A stretch of 64,000 bases of DNA from Anaerolineae bacterium UTCFX1 (GCA_002050275.1 MWTB01000021.1:62001-126000); one strand, 5' to 3'. Shown: positions 31,282-41,309, numbered from the stretch's first letter. Numbers and translations are program-made. The notes: generated from the sequence alone by a model not told the origin.

Positions 31282-32824
31282 GTCAATCAATATTCAAAAA
31301 TTGCACGACCTCAAAACAAAATCACGGATGGGCGGCGGAGAAGAGCGCATCAAGGCGCAGCACGCCAAGGGACGGTTGACTGCGCGCGAACGCATTGACC
31401 TGTTGCTCGATAAAGGTTCTTTCCGTGAAATGGATGCGTTCGTTCAACATCGCACGAACGATTTCGCGCTCGATAAGCAAAAATTTATCGGTGATTCAGT
31501 CGTTACCGGTTGGGGGACTATCGAGGGCAAACTCGTATATGTTTTCTCACAAGATTTCACGGTGTTTGGCGGAAGCCTTGGCGAAGTGCATGCCGAAAAA
31601 ATCTGCAAGATCATGGATCTGGCGATGAGGAACGGAGCTCCTATCATCGGTCTAAACGACTCGGGCGGCGCGCGTATTCAAGAAGGCGTTGTTTCACTGG
31701 CGGGCTATGCCGATATCTTCCTGCGAAACACACTGGCATCCGGCGTCATCCCGCAAATTTCAGCCATTATGGGTCCGTGCGCCGGCGGCGCAGTCTATTC
31801 GCCAGCGCTGACTGATTTCATTTTTATGACGCGCAACACCTCATACATGTTTGTCACCGGTCCCGACGTCGTCAAAGCGGTCACGCATGAAGATGTGACG
31901 CAGGAAGAATTAGGCGGCGCAAGCGTTCATTCCGAGAAGTCCGGCGTGTGCCACGTCGCCGCGGAAAACGAAGCGGACACGCTCTTCCTAATTCGCAAAT
32001 TGCTCAGCTATCTGCCGCAAAACAACATGGAAGATCCGCCGTTTGTAGAGACCGGCGACAACCCATTGCGCATGGACGAAGCGCTCGACAGCATTATCCC
32101 CGATGACGCCAATAAACCCTACGACATCAAAGAGGTGATTCGCCTAATTATGGATAACGGTCAGTTCTTCGAAATTCATGAGAACTACGCCGCTAACATC
32201 GTAGTCGGTTTTGCGCGCCTCGGCGGGCATTCAGTTGGGATTGTAGCAAACCAACCCGCCGTGTTGGCGGGCGTGCTGGATATTGACGCGAGCGAAAAAG
32301 CCGCGCGCTTTGTCCGTATCTGCGACTCGTTTAACATCCCGATCATCACATTTGAAGATGTGCCGGGCTTCCTGCCGGGCACTAACCAAGAGCATCATGG
32401 CATCATCCGTTCCGGCGCAAAATTGCTATACGCATATTGCGAGGCGACTGTTCCAAAACTTACTGTCGTCACTCGCAAAGCCTATGGCGGCGCTTACTGC
32501 GTCATGTCATCCAAACACATTCGCGGCGACGTAAATCTCGCTTGGCCCAGCGCCGAGATCGCCGTAATGGGACCCGATGGCGCAGTCAACATCATTTTTC
32601 GCAAGGAATTAGAAAAAGCGGAAGACCCGCTCAAACGGAAGGCGGAATTGGTCGCCGAATATCGCGAGAAGTTCGCCAGTCCATACGTTGCGGCGGAACG
32701 CGGCTATATTGACGATGTGATCGAGCCGAAAGAGACTCGTCCGCGCTTGATCAACGCGCTTGAAATGCTGGAAAATAAGCGCGACTCGAATCCGCCTAAA
32801 AAGCACGGGAATATTCCTCTTTAA
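31274..32824 (+). CDS. acyl-CoA carboxylase carboxyltransferase (PccB/AccD5-like)
   Basis: A 516-residue carboxyltransferase that moves CO2 from carboxybiotin to acyl-CoA, typically propionyl-CoA to methylmalonyl-CoA. Both crotonase-like halves are present, with [11 protein letters not shown] and Gly-Pro-Cys-Ala-Gly-Gly-Ala in the first half. The substrate-specificity segment reads Ala-Tyr-Gly-Gly-Ala-Tyr-Cys-Val-Met; a Cys at this position is also known from propionyl-CoA-type AccD5. The enzyme should form a cytosolic complex with the biotin carboxylase and carrier encoded next. It starts within the end of the small membrane-protein gene. Confidence 0.94.
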   Translation: MDKSINIQKLHDLKTKSRMGGGEERIKAQHAKGRLTARERIDLLLDKGSFREMDAFVQHRTNDFALDKQKFIGDSVVTGWGTIEGKLVYVFSQDFTVFGGSLGEVHAEKICKIMDLAMRNGAPIIGLNDSGGARIQEGVVSLAGYADIFLRNTLASGVIPQISAIMGPCAGGAVYSPALTDFIFMTRNTSYMFVTGPDVVKAVTHEDVTQEELGGASVHSEKSGVCHVAAENEADTLFLIRKLLSYLPQNNMEDPPFVETGDNPLRMDEALDSIIPDDANKPYDIKEVIRLIMDNGQFFEIHENYAANIVVGFARLGGHSVGIVANQPAVLAGVLDIDASEKAARFVRICDSFNIPIITFEDVPGFLPGTNQEHHGIIRSGAKLLYAYCEATVPKLTVVTRKAYGGAYCVMSSKHIRGDVNLAWPSAEIAVMGPDGAVNIIFRKELEKAEDPLKRKAELVAEYREKFASPYVAAERGYIDDVIEPKETRPRLINALEMLENKRDSNPPKKHGNIPL

Positions 32825-32913
32825 GAAGCGCCAAGTTCCAAGTATCATGCATCACGTTTCAAGGTCGAGGACGTGGGACATGAAACCTGAAACACAGCGC
32901 ATACGGAGCATAT
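32825..32913 (+). other. GTTTCAAG/TGAAAC-rich spacer in the carboxylase operon
   Basis: The gap before the biotin carboxylase gene carries CACGTTTCAAGG, ATGAAACCTGAAAC and AAGTTCCAAGTATC motifs, partly complementary. This looks like slippage-derived low-complexity sequence. No gene is seen. Confidence 0.4.
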
Positions 32914-34422
32914 ATGTTCAATAAAGTCTTAGTGGCAAACCGAGGCGAGATCGCCGTCCGAGTTATCCGCGCATGCCGAGAGTTGGGAATCGAGACCGTC
33001 GCCGTTTACTCCGAGGCGGATCGCAGCGCCTTACACGTCCGCTTTGCAGATGAGGCATATTTACTGGGACCTTCTCCTTCGCGTGAATCGTATTTGCGCG
33101 CCGACAAGATCATTGACATTGCGCGAAAGACCGGCGCCAGCGCGATCCATCCGGGTTATGGCTTCCTCGCCGAACGCGAAGACTTCGCCGCCGCCTGCGC
33201 CGACGCGGGCATTACATTCATCGGACCCAAACCCGCTTCCATCGCCGCAATGGGAGATAAAGCCGTCGCGCGTGCGACCGTTCTTAAAGCAGGCGTGCCA
33301 GTTGTACCGGGCATTGAGGGCGTCGGCAATCGGACCGACGACGAATTGCTCGCAATGGCTCCGGGCATCGGCTTCCCATTGCTGATCAAAGCCTCCGCCG
33401 GCGGAGGCGGAAAAGGTATGCGTGAGGCGACCAGCCTCGAAGAAATGCCCGCCCTTCTCCAATCCGCGCGGCGCGAAGCCGAATCAGCCTTCGGCGACGG
33501 CGATGTATATCTCGAAAAACTGATCACTGCCGCCAGACATATCGAATTCCAAATTCTCGCAGACGCGCATGGAAACACGATCTATCTCGGCGAACGGGAA
33601 TGTTCGCTGCAACGACGCCACCAAAAATTACTCGAGGAAGCGCCGTCATCCGCGGTCAGCAAGGAATTACGCGCCAAAATGGGCGGGGTTGCCGTACGAG
33701 CCGCGCAAGCCGTTGATTATGTTAACGCCGGCACAATCGAATTTCTGTTGGACAAGGACGAGAACTTCTATTTCCTCGAAATGAATACGCGCCTGCAAGT
33801 GGAACATCCGATCACTGAATTAATCACCGGCGTAGACATTGTCAAAGAACAGATTCGCATCGCGCGCGGCAGACCGTTGAGTTACACGCAAGACGAAATC
33901 AAGGTCAACGGACACGCTATCGAATGCCGCATCAATGCCGAAGATCCGTACAACAACTTCCTGCCATCTACCGGGCGAATTACGCACAGCCTGATTCCCA
34001 CCGGACCAGGCGTGCGCGTGGATACCGGCGTATACCCCGGCTTCGAGATCACACCGTTCTACGACTCGATGATCGCAAAACTGATCGTGTGGGGCGAGAC
34101 GCGCGCCCAAGCCATCTTACGCATGCGGCGCGCACTGGAAGAGTACCGCGTCGTCGGCGTACGGACGAACATTCCCTTCCACCAAGTGATGATGGATTCG
34201 CATCGCTTCATGGGCGGTCAATACGATACGCGCTTCATCGAAGAACGCTTCTCTATGGAAGACGCGGAAGAATACGTCGAAGATTATTCCGAAGCAGCAG
34301 CGATCCTCGCCACGCTGGTTGCTCATCGAGAAACTGAAAAAGCCGCTCAATTCGTGCAACGCAACGAGAGAGATACAAGCAACTGGAAATGGGTCAGCCG
34401 CTGGGAAAGGATGCGACGATGA
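32914..34422 (+). CDS. accC: biotin carboxylase subunit of acyl-CoA carboxylase
   Basis: A 502-residue ATP-grasp enzyme that carboxylates biotin using bicarbonate. It has the Asn-Arg-Gly-Glu-Ile-Ala-Val-Arg start, the Gly-rich ATP loop [11 protein letters not shown] near residue 160, and Glu-Arg-Glu-Cys-Ser-Leu-Gln-Arg-Arg and [10 protein letters not shown] motifs. About 50 residues beyond the core are basic and Trp-rich. Its stop overlaps the carrier-protein start (ATGA), so translation is coupled. Confidence 0.95.
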   Translation: MFNKVLVANRGEIAVRVIRACRELGIETVAVYSEADRSALHVRFADEAYLLGPSPSRESYLRADKIIDIARKTGASAIHPGYGFLAEREDFAAACADAGITFIGPKPASIAAMGDKAVARATVLKAGVPVVPGIEGVGNRTDDELLAMAPGIGFPLLIKASAGGGGKGMREATSLEEMPALLQSARREAESAFGDGDVYLEKLITAARHIEFQILADAHGNTIYLGERECSLQRRHQKLLEEAPSSAVSKELRAKMGGVAVRAAQAVDYVNAGTIEFLLDKDENFYFLEMNTRLQVEHPITELITGVDIVKEQIRIARGRPLSYTQDEIKVNGHAIECRINAEDPYNNFLPSTGRITHSLIPTGPGVRVDTGVYPGFEITPFYDSMIAKLIVWGETRAQAILRMRRALEEYRVVGVRTNIPFHQVMMDSHRFMGGQYDTRFIEERFSMEDAEEYVEDYSEAAAILATLVAHRETEKAAQFVQRNERDTSNWKWVSRWERMRR

Positions 34423-34916
34423 AATACATCGCGACCATAGAAGGCAAGGATTTTGTAGTGGACGTTATCGACGAAAAACAAGTGGTCGTCAACGGCAAGC
34501 CCTATCACATTGACTTCGAGTCGGTCAGCGGGCAGCCCGTCTATTCATTGATCGCCGAAGGCAAATCGCACGAAGCCTATATCGCGCAAGCCGACGAGGG
34601 CTGGCAGGTTCTCTTGCGCGGACGGTCGTATTCAGTTGCCGTAGAGGACGAGCGCGAGAAGCGTCTACGCGTCGCGGCAGGCGGAAGCGCGGCGGAAAGC
34701 GGCGAATTTACGCTTAAAGCGCCGATGCCGGGACTCGTTGTCGCCATATCAGTGGAAGATGGGCAAACCGTGGAAAAGGGGCAGGTTCTCGCCATCCTCG
34801 AATCGATGAAGATGCAAAATGAATTAAAATCTCCGCGCGCCGGCAAGGTTGCCCGCATCAAAGTGAAACCGGGCGATAGCGTAGAACAGAAACAAGCGCT
34901 ATTAAGCATAACTTAA
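34419..34916 (+). CDS. biotin carboxyl carrier protein
   Basis: A 165-residue carrier protein. The C-terminal 75 residues form a biotinyl domain with the lysine in Leu-Glu-Ser-Met-Lys-Met-Gln-Asn-Glu. The N-terminal 90 residues are a beta-rich region of the type that contacts the other subunits in acyl-CoA carboxylases. The ATG overlaps the biotin carboxylase stop; a start 10 codons earlier in the same frame is less likely. It completes a three-subunit carboxylase operon (carboxyltransferase, carboxylase, carrier). Confidence 0.92.
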   Translation: MKYIATIEGKDFVVDVIDEKQVVVNGKPYHIDFESVSGQPVYSLIAEGKSHEAYIAQADEGWQVLLRGRSYSVAVEDEREKRLRVAAGGSAAESGEFTLKAPMPGLVVAISVEDGQTVEKGQVLAILESMKMQNELKSPRAGKVARIKVKPGDSVEQKQALLSIT

Positions 34917-34967
34917 AAGCATTCCTATACCAATTAACGACTCGCTCTTATGCGAAAGGAGATTCGT

Positions 34968-36113
34968 ATGCGTCCTTGTTTCCACCCGGTCGAATGTGTC
35001 ATCCCCGAACATATGTTGGAAAGCATTGCCACTCATGGCACGTCTGCGCAAAGACAGGCGGCGCTGAACAACATCAGGGTCGTCTATCAACTGCGCGCAG
35101 AGCGAGCAATGCGTGCCAGTTTCAAAGGACTGTTCGACTCGGCGATTCCACGCGCGATCAACAATGAAAAGGAGCGCGTCATTTACGACGCGATGCGCCG
35201 CGACGTCCTGCCGGGGACGGTTGCCCGTCGCGAAGGCGATGCGCCCTCCTCCGACCCGGCGGTTAACGAAGCCTATGACGGCGGCGGAACGACATACGAT
35301 CTGTTCACGAAAGAATTTGGGCGGAATTCTATTGACAACCGCGCTATGCGCCTCGATGCCAGCGTTCACTACCGAACCGGCTACGACAACGCGTTTTGGG
35401 ACGGAGCGCAAATGGTTTACGGCGACGGCGACGAAGACCTTCCAGCCGACGAACGTCTCTTCAACCGCTTCACCATCGCCATTGACATTATCGGTCACGA
35501 GCTCACGCACGGCGTCACGCAATTTGAAGCCAAGCTCGTTTACTCGCAACAATCGGGCGCGCTAAACGAGCACATGTCCGACGTGTTCGGCTCGCTAGTG
35601 AAGCAGTATCAACTCCAACAGTCCGCCTCCGAAGCAGATTGGATCATCGGCGCGGGCTTGCTCACCGGCAACGTGAACGGCGTCGGCGTCCGCAGCATGA
35701 AAACGCCCGGCGCTGCATACGACGATCCTGTGCTGGGCAAAGATCCCCAACCTGCACACATGCGCGCTTACGTCAACACTGTCAGCGATAACGGCGGCGT
35801 ACACATTAACTCAGGCATTCCGAATCATGCGTTTTATCTAACGGCGTTGGAAATGGGCGGCTATGCGTGGAAAAAAGCCGGGCAAATCTGGTATACCGCT
35901 CTGCGCGACAAACTGAGCGAAAACTCAAGCTTCCAACAGTGCGCCGACCTCACGCATCAGACGGCGGGAGAACTGTTCGGCGCCGGCAGTCTCGAACAGC
36001 AGGCGGTTCAACACGGCTGGGCGGCGGTCGGTTTAACCGTCAGCGAGAGCGGCGGCAAACCCAAACCGAGTGGCTGCCTTGAGGCAACCTTGCGTTTCAT
36101 CGGCGCAGCATAA
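34968..36113 (+). CDS. protealysin-like M4 neutral metalloprotease
   Basis: A 381-residue thermolysin-family protease. Zinc ligands are in Gly-His-Glu-Leu-Thr-His (near residues 174-179) and Asn-Glu-His-Met-Ser-Asp. The catalytic His is in Ile-Asn-Ser-Gly-Ile-Pro-Asn-His-Ala-Phe-Tyr. There is no signal peptide; a short N-terminal propeptide-like stretch (Cys-Phe-His-Pro-Val-Glu-Cys-Val-Ile-Pro-Glu-His-Met-Leu) is the mark of the protealysin group. AAGGAG precedes the ATG at 34968. The inhibitor-like gene follows 11 bases later. Intracellular action or non-classical release is likely. Confidence 0.92.
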   Translation: MRPCFHPVECVIPEHMLESIATHGTSAQRQAALNNIRVVYQLRAERAMRASFKGLFDSAIPRAINNEKERVIYDAMRRDVLPGTVARREGDAPSSDPAVNEAYDGGGTTYDLFTKEFGRNSIDNRAMRLDASVHYRTGYDNAFWDGAQMVYGDGDEDLPADERLFNRFTIAIDIIGHELTHGVTQFEAKLVYSQQSGALNEHMSDVFGSLVKQYQLQQSASEADWIIGAGLLTGNVNGVGVRSMKTPGAAYDDPVLGKDPQPAHMRAYVNTVSDNGGVHINSGIPNHAFYLTALEMGGYAWKKAGQIWYTALRDKLSENSSFQQCADLTHQTAGELFGAGSLEQQAVQHGWAAVGLTVSESGGKPKPSGCLEATLRFIGAA

Positions 36114-36124
36114 CAGAGATCATT

Positions 36125-36445
36125 ATGGAATTCACACAAATTAAATTCGAGCGCAGCGGCGGATTCGCCAACATTCGCATCACGGCAGAGCTCAATCCAC
36201 GCGATCTATCCGGCGAGCAAGCGATTGCGCTGAAAGAATTATTAGACGAATTAGATTTCCCCAAACTGCCCACAAAACTGACAAGCGGCGAGACCATTCC
36301 GGACGAATTTATCTATACGATCACCGTCGAAGCAGAGAAATGGCAACACACCATTATCGCCGACGGCGCTCCTAAAGACGCAAAGATACAAGAATTGTTA
36401 GAATTGCTCAACCGGCTTGCGCGTAAAAAAATGAGAAATTCATAG
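36125..36445 (+). CDS. emfourin-like inhibitor of M4 protease
   Basis: A 106-residue cytosolic protein. The start Ile-Lys-Phe-Glu-Arg-Ser-Gly-Gly-Phe-Ala-Asn-Ile-Arg, the central Leu-Asp-Phe-Pro-Lys-Leu-Pro and the Phe-Ile-Tyr-Thr-Ile-Thr-Val-Glu strand fit the emfourin family, proteinaceous inhibitors encoded next to protealysin-like proteases. It follows the protease gene by 11 bases, the arrangement known for the family. It probably holds the signal-less protease inactive in the cytoplasm. Inhibition is inferred from family and position. Confidence 0.82.
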   Translation: MEFTQIKFERSGGFANIRITAELNPRDLSGEQAIALKELLDELDFPKLPTKLTSGETIPDEFIYTITVEAEKWQHTIIADGAPKDAKIQELLELLNRLARKKMRNS

Positions 36446-36478
36446 AAACGCTGGACGCTTAACAAAACGGCAGCTAAA

Positions 36479-36508
36479 AAAAGGAGCCGAATTCGCTCGA
36501 CTCCTTTT
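36479..36508. terminator. bidirectional terminator
   Basis: AAAAGGAG and CTCCTTTT with an inner CGA/TCG pair form a stem around ATTCGC, with A- and T-runs at both ends. It separates the convergent emfourin-like and pckA genes. Confidence 0.8.
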
Positions 36509-36532
36509 CGTCTTATCCTCGCATGCAGCGGT

Positions 36533-38176
36533 TCACACCGTGGGTCCAGCTTCAGCCACTTCTTTCGACGTTTGATCTGCATATTTGGCGAAATTATCAA
36601 TAAATTTCTGCGCTAATTGTTTATATTTCTGCTCGTGTTCCGATCTATCTTTCCACGAAGAGGCGGGGTCGAGAACCTCGGCGGGAACTTCGGGGCATGA
36701 GGTGGGAACTTCATATCCGAAGACCGGGTCGCGGCGATATTCCACGTTGTCGAGTTTGCCGGTCAACGCGGCATTCAACAACGCGCGCGTATACTTGATC
36801 GAAATGCGCTTGCCGACGCTTGGCGGTCCGCCCACCCAGCCGGTGTTGACCAGCCAGCATCTCACATTATGTTGCTCGATCTTCCGTCGCAATAACTCCG
36901 CGTATTTCGATGGATGAAGCGGCAAAAATGGCGCGGCAAAACAGGCGGAGAACGTCGCCACCGGCTCTTTCCCCAGCCCCGCTTCGGTTCCTGCCAATTT
37001 AGCGGTGTAGCCCGAGATAAATTGATACAACGCCTGATCCACAGACAAACGCGCGATCGGCGGCATAACACCGGTTGCATCCGCCGTCAAGAAGATGATG
37101 TTTTTGGGGTGGCCGGCTTTCTTCTCCGACACCGAATTGTCAATAAAAGACAAAGGATAGGAAGAACGCGTATTTTCAGTGAGCGCAGCATCGTCGAGGT
37201 CAATAGCGCGCGTAGCAGGGTCAAAGACCACATTTTCAAGAACCGTTCCAAAGGTATGCGTTGTGGCGTAAATTTCAGGCTCCGCTTCTTGCGAAAGACC
37301 GATCACTTTGGCGTAACATCCGCCTTCATAATTGAAGACGCCGTCGTCGCTCCAGCCATGCTCATCATCGCCAATAAGGCTGCGGGTCGGGTCGGCGGAG
37401 AGGGTCGTCTTGCCGGTGCCGCTCAACCCAAAGAACAGCGCCACATCGTCTCGATCCGCCGGGTTGACGTTCGCCGAACAGTGCATAGACATCACGCCGC
37501 GCAACGGCAGCAGATAGTTCAACAGCGTGAAGATTGATTTTTTCATTTCGCCGGCATAGCGCGTATTTCCGACAATGCCAAGTTTACGCTCCAAATTTAG
37601 GATCACGAACGTTTCAGAACGCGTCTCGTCTCTGGCTGGATCCGCCTTAAAGCTGGGCAGGTCAACAATAGTGAAGTCGGGCGTAAAGCTCTTAATCTCT
37701 TCGAGCGTTTCCGGCGCGATGAACATATTGCGGACAAACATGCTATGCCAAGCCTCTTCGGTTACAAAGCGAACTTTCAGGCGATAGTTCGGATCGGCGC
37801 CGGCGTACACATCTTGGACGAACACATCACTCCCTTGGATGCTCGTCTTCATGCGATCATATAACGCATCGAACTTCGCAGCGTCAAACGAACGGTTTCC
37901 GCCCCACCAAAGCGCTTGTTTCGATTCAGCGTTCTTGACGAAGAACTTATCGTTCGCCGACCGGCCGGTATGCTTGCCGGTATGCGCGACAAAAGGTCCG
38001 CCTTTTGTGACTGCGCCTTCTCCACGATACGCCGCCTCTTCGTAGAGGGCTTCCGTGGGCAAATTCCAATATACGACGCGCGCGCCGGCGATTCCGTGGT
38101 TCAAAAGGTCGTATTCTGCGCGAAGCGTCTGCGCGGCGCTCTCCGCCGGCGTATTTCTATTTTTATCTATATTCAT
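36533..38176 (-). CDS. pckA: ATP-dependent phosphoenolpyruvate carboxykinase
   Basis: A 547-residue PEP carboxykinase (ATP type), which converts oxaloacetate and ATP to PEP, CO2 and ADP in gluconeogenesis. The kinase loop Gly-Leu-Ser-Gly-Thr-Gly-Lys-Thr-Thr-Leu-Ser, the Asp-Asp-Glu-His-Gly-Trp metal motif, Phe-Asn-Tyr-Glu-Gly-Gly-Cys-Tyr-Ala-Lys and the Arg-Ser-Ala-Asn-Asp-Lys-Phe N-terminal substrate loop are all present. Length is usual. GAGGTG lies 5 bases before the ATG. A hairpin, TTGGGG/CCCCAA at 38210-38227, lies in the leader. Confidence 0.96.
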   Translation of the reverse strand: MNIDKNRNTPAESAAQTLRAEYDLLNHGIAGARVVYWNLPTEALYEEAAYRGEGAVTKGGPFVAHTGKHTGRSANDKFFVKNAESKQALWWGGNRSFDAAKFDALYDRMKTSIQGSDVFVQDVYAGADPNYRLKVRFVTEEAWHSMFVRNMFIAPETLEEIKSFTPDFTIVDLPSFKADPARDETRSETFVILNLERKLGIVGNTRYAGEMKKSIFTLLNYLLPLRGVMSMHCSANVNPADRDDVALFFGLSGTGKTTLSADPTRSLIGDDEHGWSDDGVFNYEGGCYAKVIGLSQEAEPEIYATTHTFGTVLENVVFDPATRAIDLDDAALTENTRSSYPLSFIDNSVSEKKAGHPKNIIFLTADATGVMPPIARLSVDQALYQFISGYTAKLAGTEAGLGKEPVATFSACFAAPFLPLHPSKYAELLRRKIEQHNVRCWLVNTGWVGGPPSVGKRISIKYTRALLNAALTGKLDNVEYRRDPVFGYEVPTSCPEVPAEVLDPASSWKDRSEHEQKYKQLAQKFIDNFAKYADQTSKEVAEAGPTV

Positions 38177-38277
38177 TTATCACCTCGAAATAGTTTGAGT
38201 AGGGTTTTCTTGGGGCTAACTCCCCAATTATATTAACACATTTCAGTTGCGCTCGGGCTGTCATTCATCCCGCCCGC

Positions 38278-39477
38278 TTACTGACAAACGACAGAACCGG
38301 CTTCCGGATCCGCCGCTTGCGACCAGATCTTCTCGAACTCCTGCAAGTACAGTTGTGCGATCTCGGCGTTGTCTAGCACGATCACATTTTCATCATTGCT
38401 TCGCTCTGCGCTCGTCGAGTAATTCAACGAGCCGGTGACCACATAACGCCGATCCACAACGATCGTCTTATTATGCATAAAATTCGGATTCCCATCCCGC
38501 CGCACCGGAACGCCAGCGCAATACAGCGTGGAGAACTCCGCGGCATCTGTATCGCTGCCGACGCGCTCATATACGCCAGCAACGCTGACGCCTGCATGAA
38601 ACCGGTCAATCATCGCCTTTGCCAGTGGATAATCGGTGAAACTAAACGCGAGAAAACGGACCTCGAACTGCGCCGCATTGACCAATGGGATGATCGCCTG
38701 CTCAAGCGCGCCATCTTCAGGAGTAAAGACTATCCAAACTTTAGAACCGTTCACCGACGCCGATTGTTCCGACAGCCGCGAGGGCGATTTCGGACCAAAC
38801 TGCCCGTTCCACATCTCTTGAAACTCCGCTTCATAGATCGCCGCAACGGCTATTGAGCGGATCACGAGCGCGTTGTTCTCTTGTTTAAAGACAGCGCTCC
38901 TCGTGAGATTCGTCGAACCGCTCCACACGACCTGACTATCGAAGACAATAAATTTGTTGTGCATCAACGCGGAACGATCGTCCGCGCGAACCTCGATGCC
39001 CGCTTCTTTCAACATCGCAAATTGACCGCGTCCCGGGTCTTCGTCCGCCTCCAGCCCATACTCGTTATCCGTCACCCAACGCACGTCAACGCCCCGTTGC
39101 CGCGCCGCGATCAACGCCTCGGCAACGGGTGTAAGGTCAAATTCAAACGCCGCGATATGAATGCTGTTTTGCGCGGCATTAATCTTTTCGATCAATTTCC
39201 CTTCGACGGAGTTTTGCCACTGCGCAGGATCGCTAACGTTTATACGATCGGTAAAATAGACCTCGATCCACTCATCGTCCGCCGGCGCAAGAGTCGGCAG
39301 AACAACTTCCGTAGCCGAAGCGGGCGCAATCGTCCAGGTCGCCGTCGCCTCAGTGGAACTCTTAGCGCCCGGCCCTCCCTTTGTAAACAGCGCGATCGCG
39401 CTCAATGCACAGACGAAGATCAATCCGATGATCGTATTCAGTGCGCCCGCGCGCGAAATTTCTCGCCGCCTTGACAT
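38278..39477 (-). CDS. membrane-anchored phospholipase D-like protein
   Basis: A 399-residue protein with one N-terminal membrane segment (about residues 13-32) and two PLD domains. Both HxK(x)4D motifs are intact: Met-His-Asn-Lys-Phe-Ile-Val-Phe-Asp followed by Gly-Ser-Thr-Asn, and Met-His-Asn-Lys-Thr-Ile-Val-Val-Asp followed by Gly-Ser-Leu-Asn. The catalytic part should face outside. Members cleave phosphodiesters in lipids or nucleic acids; the substrate is open. It starts 2 bases after the stop of the helical-protein gene, so they are co-transcribed. Confidence 0.88.
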   Translation of the reverse strand: MSRRREISRAGALNTIIGLIFVCALSAIALFTKGGPGAKSSTEATATWTIAPASATEVVLPTLAPADDEWIEVYFTDRINVSDPAQWQNSVEGKLIEKINAAQNSIHIAAFEFDLTPVAEALIAARQRGVDVRWVTDNEYGLEADEDPGRGQFAMLKEAGIEVRADDRSALMHNKFIVFDSQVVWSGSTNLTRSAVFKQENNALVIRSIAVAAIYEAEFQEMWNGQFGPKSPSRLSEQSASVNGSKVWIVFTPEDGALEQAIIPLVNAAQFEVRFLAFSFTDYPLAKAMIDRFHAGVSVAGVYERVGSDTDAAEFSTLYCAGVPVRRDGNPNFMHNKTIVVDRRYVVTGSLNYSTSAERSNDENVIVLDNAEIAQLYLQEFEKIWSQAADPEAGSVVCQ

Positions 39478-39478
39478 T

Positions 39479-39907
39479 TTAGCCCGATTTTTCCAACAAT
39501 TCTTTCAACTTCAGAACAGATTGCTCCTGCGTCGCGCCACGCGCGCTCAACAGGCAAGCGCTCAATTCATCCGCAGCCGGCAGGCTCGCACTCGCGCCGC
39601 GCATGCTCTTCAACTGTTGAAGTAATTTATCTTGCAACTGCAACTGGCTTTCGGAATCGACATACAGACCAGCCGCCCAATTTCCCACGGATCGCATAAA
39701 TTGTCGCAACGCTTTAAGTCGCGGCTCTAGATCCCGCTCGGCAGACGCATCGTCCATACCGTCGGCCGCTTGCGCAATCTCGCCCGCCAATTTCAAGCCC
39801 CAGTGCAACACAAGAGTCGCAGCATCGGCGTCGAGCGCCTCAAGCAAAGACTCGTTGCCTAGAATTACTTTTTTTGCATTCTCGATTCGATTTTCTGTGT
39901 TTGTCAT
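39479..39907 (-). CDS. helical protein of unknown function
   Basis: A 142-residue soluble protein, predicted almost all helix. It is rich in Leu, Ala and Gln, with a charged Glu-Arg-Asp-Leu-Glu-Pro-Arg-Leu-Lys segment near the middle and Gln-Leu-Gln-Leu-Gln-Asp-Lys-Leu-Leu-Gln-Gln-Leu later. No family is recognised. It lies between fabD (46 bases upstream) and the PLD gene (2 bases downstream). No Shine-Dalgarno is evident. Confidence 0.65.
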   Translation of the reverse strand: MTNTENRIENAKKVILGNESLLEALDADAATLVLHWGLKLAGEIAQAADGMDDASAERDLEPRLKALRQFMRSVGNWAAGLYVDSESQLQLQDKLLQQLKSMRGASASLPAADELSACLLSARGATQEQSVLKLKELLEKSG

Positions 39908-39952
39908 AATGATTTAAGATAGCTATTCAAACGCGCCGCAGGAGGTCAGCGT

Positions 39953-40903
39953 CTACGCTTCCAACGCCGCGAAATCATCCGGCGTACCCAGCGGGAATCG
40001 GGCGGCGGACGCGTCAATTCGCTTGACCAGCCCCAACAACACCTCGCCGCTTCCCGCCTCAACGTACGCTTTGACGCCCATTGCGCGCATCGTTTCTATA
40101 GATTCGACCCAGCGCACGCGCGATTGCATCTGCGCTTTGAGGTCGGCGCGCAATTCCTCCGCCGTCGTCAGCGCGTTCGCATAAACATTGCCAATGACGG
40201 GAATTTTCGGCGCGCTTATCACACAGGCATCCACCGCCGCGTTCCATTCCGCTTGAATCGAATCCATCAGCGGCGAATGCGCCGCAATGCTGACCGCAAG
40301 CGCCATCGCTCGTCTCGCGCCAGCGGCTTGAGCGCCCGCCAGCGCGCGTTCAAGCGCAGACCTGTGCCCCGAGATCACTACCTGCCCCGGGCAATTATCG
40401 TTCGCCACTTGCACGAGTTCGCCTTCGGCGCTCGCTTCCGCGCAGACCTTCTCCAGCGTCGGAATATCCACGCCGAGGATCGCCGCCATGCCGCCGGGAT
40501 TTAATTCGCCGGCGCGCTTCATCAGCTCGCCGCGCATACGGACAAGTGTGAGTCCAGCGGCAAACGACAGCGCGCCCGCCGCTGTCAACGCGGATAATTC
40601 ACCGAGCGAATGTCCCGCAAATGCGGCTGACTCAAAATTTGGGTATAGGCGCTTAAACGTCTGCCATGCCGCCATAGAATGAATATATAACGCCGGCTGC
40701 GTATTAACGGTTTCGTTGAGTTGAGAATCAGGTCCCTCCCACATCATATGCGAGAAAGGAAAGCCGAGGACTGCATCCGCCTCGTCAAAAAGCGCTTTCG
40801 CATGGGCATAATTCGCGGCAAGGTCCATCCCCATGCCCACTCTTTGCGACCCTTGACCGGGAAAGAGAAATGCTGTAGGTTGTGAAGTAAGTTTCATAAT
40901 CAT
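39953..40903 (-). CDS. fabD: malonyl-CoA:ACP transacylase
   Basis: A 316-residue FabD, which loads malonate onto acyl carrier protein for fatty-acid synthesis. The start motif Phe-Leu-Phe-Pro-Gly-Gln-Gly-Ser-Gln and the nucleophile motif Gly-His-Ser-Leu-Gly-Glu (Ser near residue 98) are clear. The catalytic His is in Ala-Ala-His-Ser-Pro-Leu-Met, and Gly-Asn-Val-Tyr-Ala is also seen. A second ATG two codons in (40897) is an equal start candidate; no Shine-Dalgarno helps to choose. It lies after rpmF, a common association, but a terminator separates them. Confidence 0.93.
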   Translation of the reverse strand: MIMKLTSQPTAFLFPGQGSQRVGMGMDLAANYAHAKALFDEADAVLGFPFSHMMWEGPDSQLNETVNTQPALYIHSMAAWQTFKRLYPNFESAAFAGHSLGELSALTAAGALSFAAGLTLVRMRGELMKRAGELNPGGMAAILGVDIPTLEKVCAEASAEGELVQVANDNCPGQVVISGHRSALERALAGAQAAGARRAMALAVSIAAHSPLMDSIQAEWNAAVDACVISAPKIPVIGNVYANALTTAEELRADLKAQMQSRVRWVESIETMRAMGVKAYVEAGSGEVLLGLVKRIDASAARFPLGTPDDFAALEA

Positions 40904-40912
40904 TTAAAACAC

Positions 40913-40941
40913 AAACGGGTCGTGTTCGTCACGACCCGTTT
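40913..40941 (-). terminator. terminator after rpmF
   Basis: A perfect 12-bp stem (AAACGGGTCGTG with its complement) and a 5-base loop. It ends in TTT on both strands. It follows the rpmF stop by 21 bases and ends just upstream of fabD. Confidence 0.8.
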
Positions 40942-40961
40942 CAGGCGAGGAAACCCCGCCT

Positions 40962-41162
40962 TTATTCCGATTTCTTCTTATCTTTTTTGATCGCAATAAC
41001 TTCGCGACCTTCGTAGAAGCCGCAGTTCGGGCAGACCGTATGCGGAAGGCGCATAGAACCGCAGTTCGAACAAGCGATCAGATTGCGAGGTTGCAAGGCA
41101 TCGTGAGCGCGGCGGCTGTCTCGTCGGCTTCTCGAGTGCTTGCGTTTTGGATGTGGGGGCAT
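40962..41162 (-). CDS. rpmF: 50S ribosomal protein L32
   Basis: A 66-residue basic ribosomal protein. The N-terminus Met-Pro-Pro-His-Pro-Lys-Arg-Lys-His-Ser-Arg-Ser-Arg-Arg matches L32. Four Cys in Cys-Ser-Asn-Cys and Cys-Pro-Asn-Cys form the zinc ribbon, so this is the zinc-binding form. AAGGAG lies 8 bases before the ATG and a strong promoter lies about 70 bases upstream. Confidence 0.96.
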   Translation of the reverse strand: MPPHPKRKHSRSRRDSRRAHDALQPRNLIACSNCGSMRLPHTVCPNCGFYEGREVIAIKKDKKKSE

Positions 41163-41230
41163 TATCTTTCTCCTTATAAATAGCGCTGGCAGGGGTTATC
41201 GCCCCGCAAATTTTTGCTTGAAGCGGGTGG

Positions 41231-41259
41231 ATTATAGCGGCAGGACACTAGAACGTCAA
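41231..41259 (-). promoter_or_regulatory. rpmF promoter
   Basis: On the minus strand TTGACG (41259-41254), a 17-base spacer and TATAAT (41236-41231). Confidence 0.8.
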
Positions 41260-41309
41260 GGAGGAGGTTTAAGGATGTTAGCGCGTCTCTCATAGTGTAA
41301 AATCAGGGT

